Below are positions 29,330 through 34,770 of a stretch of DNA of 34,770 nt, piece by piece. The notes below the pieces were generated by a model. That model was given only the letters and a program-made list of their open reading frames with translations, was not told the DNA's origin and did not search any database. The stretch spans positions 1 to 34,770 of the forward strand of contig NZ_AZES01000059.1 of NCBI RefSeq assembly GCF_001434985.1. The letters run 5' to 3'. Positions within the stretch are counted from its first letter, which is position 1, and each line of letters begins with the position of its first letter. Origin of the DNA: Companilactobacillus paralimentarius DSM 13238 = JCM 10415 (GTDB lineage: Bacteria > Bacillota > Bacilli > Lactobacillales > Lactobacillaceae). Both the position numbers and the translations under genes were made by a program.

Positions 29330-29998
29330 ATGAAAAATAATAAACCGTTCTACAAAATTTGGTGGTTTTGGCTTATTGTTGTTGTCTTAGTTGTTATTAT
29401 ATTTGGAATGATTGGTGGCGGCAGAAGTTCATCTGATGACGATACTTCTAATAAGGCATCTGGACACACTACAACACAAACAGAAAAAGGTTCAAAATCA
29501 TCTTCAAATAAAGATACCTTGGATATCAATTACGATAATCACAAGATTTTAGATCAAAAATCTTATGACGTTTCATTTAATGATAATTCTTGGCAACCAG
29601 CCAACATTAAAGTCTCAAAGGTATCTATCTTTAAATTGAATCCATACACTTCAGATGATGACTCAAATACTAAAGCTGAGGGCTATATTATCATTCATAT
29701 GAGTGTCGCAGCTAACAGAGACATTACGACTTATCCTGATCAAGGTACCTTAGTAACAAACGACGGACAACAAGTAGATGCTGTTCTTGATACCGTTAAA
29801 GGGTACAAAGAAAATTGGGCGGGAGAAATCTCCAAAGGTGTTACAAAACAAGGTGATATCCTCTTCCCTATTGAAAAGCTAAGTAAGATTAGTGATATGA
29901 AGACATTACGTCTTAAATTTGATGCTTACTATGATACAGACAATTATGAAGATGAAAATGCTCAACATGATTACGACATAACTTTAAATTTAAATTAA
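29330..29998 (+). CDS. membrane-anchored extracellular protein, DUF4352/DUF5067-like
   Basis: The 222-residue protein has an N-terminal membrane helix (about 8-27, IWWFWLIVVVLVVIIFGMIG), a Ser/Thr/Lys linker (30-65) and an extracellular beta domain (about 70-222) with ANIKVSKVSIFK and YIIIHMSVAANRDITTYPDQGTL, the usual form of DUF4352/5067 immunoglobulin-like domains. It is coupled to the upstream membrane protein (1-bp gap) and followed by a terminator. Likely a lysogenic-conversion surface pair. Confidence 0.72.
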   Translation: MKNNKPFYKIWWFWLIVVVLVVIIFGMIGGGRSSSDDDTSNKASGHTTTQTEKGSKSSSNKDTLDINYDNHKILDQKSYDVSFNDNSWQPANIKVSKVSIFKLNPYTSDDDSNTKAEGYIIIHMSVAANRDITTYPDQGTLVTNDGQQVDAVLDTVKGYKENWAGEISKGVTKQGDILFPIEKLSKISDMKTLRLKFDAYYDTDNYEDENAQHDYDITLNLN

Positions 29999-30004
29999 TA
30001 AATG

Positions 30005-30028
30005 GCCGGCAACGGCTTTTTATTTTAG
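30005..30028 (+). terminator. terminator after repressor-membrane protein operon
   Basis: GCCG-GCAA-CGGC followed by TTTTTATTTT, starting seven bases after the stop at 29998. It ends the repressor-ImmA-membrane protein transcript. Confidence 0.8.
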
Positions 30029-30110
30029 ACAGTTCCAAAAAAAACAAATTTTGGGGATTTAAAATACATTCAAGATATGAGGACAAAAAAACTATTTTGT
30101 AAGGGGTAAA

Positions 30111-31487
30111 ATGATGTCACTTTCTGACTTATTCAAAACACAACAGTACAAAGAAACTATAGAAACACTTAAAAATGAAAACGCCGAACTCACAAATAGG
30201 AACAATGAACTTACTCAACAGGCCAATTTAAAATTAACTGCTAGTCAAATGAAACCGGCTGAATTAAATGAACTAATTAAAAAGAAACAAGATGAATTAA
30301 GCTCAAAAAAATCTGAACTTAGTAACATAGTGAAAACACATGAAAGCACATTGTCTAAATTAACCACCGAAGAGTCCAATTTACGTAATGAAATTTCGAA
30401 TTTAACTTCACAAATATCATCACTGAAAAAGGAATTGGATGACACTGAAGATAAATTGAACATGCAGTCGTACGGACTCTATAAACCACGTTATGATTTT
30501 GCAAATTCTCTTGGATATAAGGCTCGTCTTGATGAGGTCCGTCAAACACAAAAAAGAATGATTCGTAGCTTTGAAGCATACTCTATTTTCACCCCAATGA
30601 CCTTAAACAACTCAGAAGCAAAAGGCCGCTCAATGCAAAAGAAAAACGGAAAACAACTGATTAGAGCCTTTAATGGTGAATGCGAAGCTGCAATCAACAA
30701 AATAACTTATTCTAATATAGATCGTATAGAGAAACGTATACATAAATCCTACGACCAATTGAATAAACTAAATGATCCGAATGGAATTTCTATTGCGCCT
30801 GAATACTTGGACAGCAAGATAGATGAACTACATCTAGCATATGAATACTCTGAAAAGAAACAAGAGGAAAAAGAAGAATTACGTGAACAGCGTGAACGTG
30901 AACGAGAAGATAAAAAAGCACAAAAGCAAATCCAAGACGCTCAAAAGAAATTAAATAAAGAACTTGATCATTATAAAAAAGCACTCGTAGAACTTACTGC
31001 TAAATTATCGACTTTAGAGGGAAAAGAACGTGACGACGTTCAGCAAAGCATTGATGAACTAAATCAAAATATCTCTAAAGGTGAAGCAGAGAAAAATGAT
31101 TTGGATTATCGACAAGAAAATGCCACGGCTGGTTATGTCTATATAATTTCAAATATCGGCTCTTTTGGACCAGATGTAGTAAAAATTGGCGTTACAAGGA
31201 GACTTGATCCTCAAGAACGGATTGATGAATTAGGATCCGCATCTGTTCCATTCAAATTTGATGTTCATGCATTTATATTCTCATATGATGCATATTCACT
31301 AGAAGCCGAATTACACCAACGTTTTAATGATAAACGTATCAACAAAGTTAATAATAGAAAAGAATATTTTCACGTATCAATTGATGAAATTGAAAAAGTC
31401 TTAGAAGAATATAAGGATTTGACGGTTGACTTTAATGAGATTCCAGAAGCAGTTGAATATAATCAATCATTGGCTTTGGAACATTAG
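30111..31487 (+). CDS. coiled-coil protein with DUF4041 and T5orf172/GIY-YIG-like domain
   Basis: The 458-residue protein starts with a long coiled coil (about 12-120), then a DUF4041-like helical region (about 125-235; KPRYDFANSLGYKARLDEVRQ), a charged coil (250-330) and a C-terminal GIY-YIG superfamily domain of the T5orf172/MUG113 type (about 340-435): GYVYIISN, VVKIGVTRR-x-x-PQERIDELG, AYSLEAELHQRF with the Glu, NNRKEYFHVS. This family is common in temperate phages and may cut or bind DNA; a defence role against other phages is inference. GTAAGGGGTAAA precedes ATG. Confidence 0.8.
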   Translation: MMSLSDLFKTQQYKETIETLKNENAELTNRNNELTQQANLKLTASQMKPAELNELIKKKQDELSSKKSELSNIVKTHESTLSKLTTEESNLRNEISNLTSQISSLKKELDDTEDKLNMQSYGLYKPRYDFANSLGYKARLDEVRQTQKRMIRSFEAYSIFTPMTLNNSEAKGRSMQKKNGKQLIRAFNGECEAAINKITYSNIDRIEKRIHKSYDQLNKLNDPNGISIAPEYLDSKIDELHLAYEYSEKKQEEKEELREQREREREDKKAQKQIQDAQKKLNKELDHYKKALVELTAKLSTLEGKERDDVQQSIDELNQNISKGEAEKNDLDYRQENATAGYVYIISNIGSFGPDVVKIGVTRRLDPQERIDELGSASVPFKFDVHAFIFSYDAYSLEAELHQRFNDKRINKVNNRKEYFHVSIDEIEKVLEEYKDLTVDFNEIPEAVEYNQSLALEH

Positions 31488-31572
31488 GGTTTATATTTTA
31501 TTAATTTATATAACACAAAAATAATTAACAGTAATTCTGGAATCTATTATTCACGATATGGGGGATATCAAG

Positions 31573-32184
31573 ATGAAACGTATTATCACATCTGCTCTAT
31601 TAATTGCTACTACCCTTTCGCTAACAGCATGTTCAAATAACAAGTCAGCCAGTTCTTCTGCTGAAAAAAAGGATAAGACTACCCTAGTTTCTAAGAAGAA
31701 AACTGACAAAAAGAAAAAGGCTTCTTCAACTAAGAAGAAGTCCCCTAAGAAATCTGATCAAAAAAAGGATAGTAACAATAATCAGCAAGCAACTGATCAG
31801 AATGACGCTCAACAAAATAACACCAATCAACAAGCTCAAAATCAGACTTCTAATCAATCTCAACAGGCTTCAGGCACAAATACCAATAACCAACAACAAA
31901 CATCTCAAAACGATCAAAATACACAGCAACAACCAGCTCAAAATACACAGCAACAATCTAGTGGTATTTCTTATGATGAAAATACTTTGACAGGATTCGT
32001 TAATAAATATGGTGTCTCGCCTGCTTTATACAAAGAACAACATGGAATGTCAACATTGCAAGCACTTCAAAGTACGCCAGATGATATGAAAACATTTGGT
32101 GAACAACAGCTACAAACAGGTATGGAACAAGGGTATATCGATGAGAATGGCAATAGCACTGGTTCCAATGGATACGGACAATAA
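31573..32184 (+). CDS. lipoprotein with Lys-rich and Gln/Asn-rich linker
   Basis: ATG 31573-31575 is chosen because GGGGGATATC lies at the right distance and the signal peptide begins MKRIITSALLIATT; the lipobox is LTAC with Cys near residue 20. A Lys/Ser-rich stretch (about 30-65) and a Gln/Asn/Thr-rich stretch (65-130) follow, apparently spanning the cell wall, then a ~65-residue C-terminal domain (YDENTLTGFVNKYGVSPALY, LQALQSTPDDMKTFGEQQLQ). The latter recalls short domains of lactobacillus lipoproteins. A surface-exposed superinfection-exclusion role is plausible by analogy. Confidence 0.7.
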   Translation: MKRIITSALLIATTLSLTACSNNKSASSSAEKKDKTTLVSKKKTDKKKKASSTKKKSPKKSDQKKDSNNNQQATDQNDAQQNNTNQQAQNQTSNQSQQASGTNTNNQQQTSQNDQNTQQQPAQNTQQQSSGISYDENTLTGFVNKYGVSPALYKEQHGMSTLQALQSTPDDMKTFGEQQLQTGMEQGYIDENGNSTGSNGYGQ

Positions 32185-32206
32185 ATTTCATAAGGGGGAT
32201 TATATT

Positions 32207-33016
32207 ATGAGCGATAATAGTGAACATAAAGAGATTATCTATTTAGACAATGTAGAAATGTCATCCACATTAGCACAATTAGATCATGGCTTAATGGAAT
32301 CAATTCAAAGAGGAAATTCATCATCAAATACTGATGAAAGTTCAAAAAGTAAAAATGGTGATTTGGGTGCTAGTGCAGTACTAAAAGCTGAATTATCTGC
32401 AAGTCGGTCATCTTCAGAATCAAGAACTGAATCAGAACAAAAATTCGTTAACGTCGTTTTTAACGATTATCAACTTGATATGTTAATTGATGATTTAATT
32501 GAAAAGAAGATGATTGCCAGCGTAGAAAAAGCTGGTGCTGGTGAATTTGTTAAAATAAATTCTGACTTTGATTTCTTTGACTTCAATATTCTTGCTGGAT
32601 TAAATCCACAGCTTTATGTAATATTCATGAAATTAACGCATCAATCCTCTGAGTCCATAAAAGATACAAAGATTGCTTTTAAAAACATTCAAACACTTGG
32701 TGAAATTTTTTCAAGCATAATGCCTAATACATACCTGATAAAAACAGATGGCTCTTTATCTATGCTAGAAAGAAATAATTTCAGAATGAATCAAGGCCAA
32801 ATACAAATGTTATCTGGATCAAATAGAAAAATCACAATTATAGGTATAGTTGAAAATACTGCACTAACTAATGATCGTGGTATGGATAAATTTGCTAGTG
32901 GTGACTTAAGCAAAATCGGTGGTATAATGCCGAGTTTTGCTGATACTATGCTACAAAGTATAGGTATATTAAATAACGGCGATAAGCTAATTAAGCCCAT
33001 CGCCGCATACTTATAA
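32207..33016 (+). CDS. DUF6414-like protein
   Basis: The chosen start ATG 32207-32209 has TAAGGGGGATTATAT; the upstream in-frame extension overlaps the lipoprotein gene and lacks a ribosome site. The 269-residue product begins with KEIIYLDNVEMSSTLAQLDH, the Y-L-D...S-x-LAQ...GL opening I associate with DUF6414 proteins, followed by a Gly/Ala/Ser-rich helix (about 45-75), then a mixed alpha/beta region. No enzymatic motif is visible. Role unknown; such genes occur in prophage accessory regions. Confidence 0.6.
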   Translation: MSDNSEHKEIIYLDNVEMSSTLAQLDHGLMESIQRGNSSSNTDESSKSKNGDLGASAVLKAELSASRSSSESRTESEQKFVNVVFNDYQLDMLIDDLIEKKMIASVEKAGAGEFVKINSDFDFFDFNILAGLNPQLYVIFMKLTHQSSESIKDTKIAFKNIQTLGEIFSSIMPNTYLIKTDGSLSMLERNNFRMNQGQIQMLSGSNRKITIIGIVENTALTNDRGMDKFASGDLSKIGGIMPSFADTMLQSIGILNNGDKLIKPIAAYL

Positions 33017-33175
33017 CTTAGAAAACCACTTATCATTCTCCTTCTTCAATTTTTGATGGTTTTCATTCATTTCTTTTAATTCAGAATTTACTTTTTTATT
33101 AAACTTTTCTTCTTCACGAGATAAATTGTGATAATTATTAATTACTTCGTGTATCAACTTTTTCACTTTATTCAT
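33011..33175 (-). CDS. small antisense coiled-coil protein
   Basis: This - strand frame encodes 54 residues from ATG 33173-33175 or, better spaced from AGGAG, 51 from GTG 33164-33166. The product is charged and helical (NYHNLSREEEKFNKKVNSEL, KEMNENHQKLKKEND). Its stop (33011-33013) runs into the end of the + gene, overlapping tail to tail. It has its own -35/-10 promoter (33202-33230). Its separate promoter and ribosome site make it credible despite its size. Function unknown. Confidence 0.6.
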   Translation of the reverse strand: MNKVKKLIHEVINNYHNLSREEEKFNKKVNSELKEMNENHQKLKKENDKWFSKL

Positions 33176-33201
33176 CTCCTAACGATATTTAATCTAAGTA
33201 A

Positions 33202-33230
33202 ATAATACTTACCTTATTTCATTAAATCAA
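33202..33230 (-). promoter_or_regulatory. promoter of the small antisense gene
   Basis: TTGATT (33225-33230), exactly 17 bases, TATTAT (33202-33207), 27 bases before the ATG of the small gene. Confidence 0.65.
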
Positions 33231-33247
33231 GATATTTGAAAAATATT

Positions 33248-33272
33248 AAGCCTTTCTTGGCTTTTTATTTTT
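33248..33272 (+). terminator. terminator between DUF6414-like gene and integrase
   Basis: AAGCC-TTTCTT-GGCTT followed by TTTATTTTT. It separates the conversion genes from the integrase. The region 33276-33400 holds a TTGACA (33303-33308) without a convincing -10 and the integrase ribosome site. Confidence 0.65.
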
Positions 33273-33400
33273 AGTGTTAAAAGAACATATGTGCCCCATA
33301 AATTGACATTTTCTTCATATTCGTCAATAGAACTATAAAAAATATTCAAAACAAGACAAATCTTATAAAACAAGTTTACGAAAGAAAGGAAATTGTAATT

Positions 33401-34549
33401 ATGGCAACAATTCATAAACGCAATGGAAAATGGGAATATCGTGTTTCCTATAAAGATCCTACTACTGGCAAATATAGAAATAAAACAAAGGGCGGGTTCG
33501 TAAGGAAAACAGAATGTGAGGAAGCCGCTAGGAAAATTGAATTACAAAAATCAAATCATGCTAACTTAGCAAAGCAAGATATGCTCTTCTCTGACTACTT
33601 TAAAGAATGGGTAGAATTATATCGCATTAAGGGTAAATCACATTCTACGGTTAATAGATACTATTTTGCGATAGATGTAATCAAGAAATACTTTCCAAAC
33701 ATGAGACTAGTTGATGTTACTAAAGCAGACTATCAGCATTTTTTAAATGAGTTTGGCAAAACTCGCACAAAAGTAACCGTTAGCAAATACAACAGTTTTT
33801 TTAGATCAATGTGTGAAGATGCAATAGCTGAGCAATTAATCTATACAGACTTCACTAGAAATACAACCATTGTTGCCGGTAAAGAATCTAAAAGTCCCGA
33901 TGAAAAATTTCTTGAACCTGATGATTACATAAAACTGATTGAAGTTGCTAAAATGCATACTTCTATTAATGACATATCTTCTGCCGAAGTATATTTAGTA
34001 ACCCAAACTGGTATGAGATATGAGGAATGTGCGGGGCTTACTTGGAATGATATTAATTTTGATAAAAGAGTAATTCGTGTCAATAAAGCCATCGAAAATG
34101 ATACCCGTAATCAAAAGGCCACTAAAACACCTGCTGGTGTTAGGTATGTTGATGTTAGTAGTGACTGCATTAATGTACTTAAAAAGCTCAAAATTGGTCA
34201 GGAAGAATACTTTAATAGAATTAATTACACTGATCCTTACAATTATGTTTTTAGAAGCAGACGTAAAGAAACTCCTACTTCTCAATCAGTCAATCAGCAA
34301 TTAAAGAAATTGCTAAATGAAATCGGTGCAAGCAAAATAATTAATTTCCATGGAATTAGACATACTCACATATCCTACCTACTTGATCAAGGCTTTAATC
34401 TTAAATATGTATCAAGACGTGTTGGTCATAAAACAACCGCTACTACATTAAAATATTACACTCATATGTTCGATTCAACATCGCTTGAGCAAAGTAGTGA
34501 TCTTAGAAAATTATTTAACGGCATTGAAGAAACTAATAATAATGATTAG
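33401..34549 (+). CDS. int: tyrosine integrase
   Basis: The 382-residue recombinase has an N-terminal arm-binding domain (about 3-45, IHKRNGKWEYRVSYKDPTTG), a SAM-like core-binding domain (about 60-160) and a catalytic domain with R206 (TGMRYEE), K near 240, H317-x-x-R320 (HGIRHTH), H343 (GHKTT) and the nucleophile Y353 (TLKYYTH). It integrates and, with a directionality factor not identified here, excises the prophage. Its arm-type sites lie just downstream. AAAGAAAGGAAATTG is the ribosome site. Confidence 0.95.
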   Translation: MATIHKRNGKWEYRVSYKDPTTGKYRNKTKGGFVRKTECEEAARKIELQKSNHANLAKQDMLFSDYFKEWVELYRIKGKSHSTVNRYYFAIDVIKKYFPNMRLVDVTKADYQHFLNEFGKTRTKVTVSKYNSFFRSMCEDAIAEQLIYTDFTRNTTIVAGKESKSPDEKFLEPDDYIKLIEVAKMHTSINDISSAEVYLVTQTGMRYEECAGLTWNDINFDKRVIRVNKAIENDTRNQKATKTPAGVRYVDVSSDCINVLKKLKIGQEEYFNRINYTDPYNYVFRSRRKETPTSQSVNQQLKKLLNEIGASKIINFHGIRHTHISYLLDQGFNLKYVSRRVGHKTTATTLKYYTHMFDSTSLEQSSDLRKLFNGIEETNNND

Positions 34550-34562
34550 TATTAATGCAATA

Positions 34563-34644
34563 TTTTGCGCACACCTTTTTTGATGATTTTTTCCTGCGCA
34601 AAATGGGACAATGAATCTTCCGCTGCGCAAAATTCTGCGCAAAT
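34563..34644. repeat. four putative integrase arm-type sites
   Basis: TGCGCAAAW occurs at 34595-34603, 34624-34632 and 34636-34644 and inverted (TTTTGCGCA) at 34563-34571. They follow the integrase stop within 14-95 bases and lie between it and the probable core site, the usual arrangement of attachment-site arms. Confidence 0.7.
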
Positions 34645-34683
34645 AACATTTAAATTCTCTTACATTTTTTATAAAGCAAAAAA

Positions 34684-34713
34684 AGAGGAACACCGTTAAT
34701 TCGGTGTTCCTCT
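34684..34713. terminator. strong terminator at prophage end
   Basis: AGAGGAACACCG and CGGTGTTCCTCT pair perfectly (12 bp) around TTAATT. A run of A precedes and GTTTTT follows, so it works best on the - strand (T8) and weakly on +. A second hairpin, GAGAAC-TTTT-GTTCTC then TTTTATT (34724-34746), follows. Confidence 0.85.
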
Positions 34714-34754
34714 AACTGTTTTTGAGAACTTTTGTTCTCTTTTATTCTAAAAAA

Positions 34755-34770
34755 GGAGAGTACAGGATTT
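34755..34770 (-). tRNA. 3' end of a tRNA gene (partial), probable attachment target
   Basis: On -, the last 16 bases read ...AAAT-CCTGT-ACTCTCC, as expected for T-loop end, T-stem 3' strand and acceptor 3' strand of a tRNA, with T as the following base. The rest is outside the window. Tyrosine integrases often use tRNA 3' ends, and the position beyond the arm-type sites fits. Confidence 0.45.

Noticed and set aside
30245-30984. - strand frames opposite the GIY-YIG-like gene
   Set aside because: Shadow frames of a Lys/Glu-rich coiled coil (Phe/Leu/Ser-rich), no start signals.
31558-32184. Ltp-family superinfection-exclusion lipoprotein
   Set aside because: The signal peptide and linker fit, but the C-terminal domain does not show the Ltp helix repeats I know; kept only as a functional analogy.
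34684-34746. Insertion-sequence terminal inverted repeat at the right edge
   Set aside because: The 12-bp inverted repeat has only a 6-base loop and T/A runs, so it is a terminator; no transposase is present.

Overview
The window is most of an integrated temperate siphophage (prophage) of a low-GC Gram-positive host, very probably a member of the Lactobacillaceae. Evidence for this is the AT-rich DNA, strong AGGAGG ribosome sites, a lactic-acid-bacteria phage gene order, and SLAP-like cell-wall domains inside a baseplate protein. The host assignment is inference; no core chromosomal gene is present apart from a possible tRNA 3' end at the right edge.

Layout, read from the integrase end. A host tRNA-like 3' end, a terminator and four TGCGCAAA arm-type sites (34563-34770) mark one prophage end. 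The tyrosine integrase (33401-34549, +) follows. A lysogeny/conversion block on + (28110-33016) holds a CI-like repressor, an ImmA-type metalloprotease, a four-helix membrane protein, an anchored surface protein, a coiled-coil GIY-YIG/T5orf172-like protein, a lipoprotein and a DUF6414-like protein. A small antisense coiled-coil gene at 33011-33175 was previously easy to miss. The genetic switch (27949-28109) carries four GATAC-N5-GTATC operators, and a fifth lies inside the end of cro.

The early module on - (20027-27948) encodes Cro, an HTH regulator, a DUF771-like protein, YqaJ exonuclease, RecT, a DnaD-type initiator with a possible origin inside it, an AntA/KilAC antirepressor, SSB, several very small genes and an ArpU-type late activator. 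The late module on - (1-19346) encodes TerS, TerL, portal, minor head protein, scaffold, capsid, neck proteins, tail tube, G/GT chaperones, tape measure, Dit, a Tal-like hub and BppU-like baseplate proteins. The receptor-binding, lysis and left-end genes lie beyond base 1.

The most unusual part is the ~650-bp gene-poor stretch 19347-20026 between arpU and the terminase genes. It holds six helically phased 11-bp repeats in front of an extended -10 promoter, one good tRNA, one degenerate tRNA, and a strong H-type pseudoknot. It also holds a tRNA-like element whose acceptor halves are about 170 nt apart around a 34-bp tandem repeat, and a terminator. I read it as the late control region: ArpU binds the repeats, the late promoter fires, and structured leader RNA is transcribed before the packaging genes.

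Two short + strand promoter-terminator units (20504-20560 and 25758-25826) would make antisense RNAs at the arpU leader and the recombination operon. Co-directional terminators before the packaging, scaffold and tail-tube genes suggest that late transcription is segmented or antiterminated.
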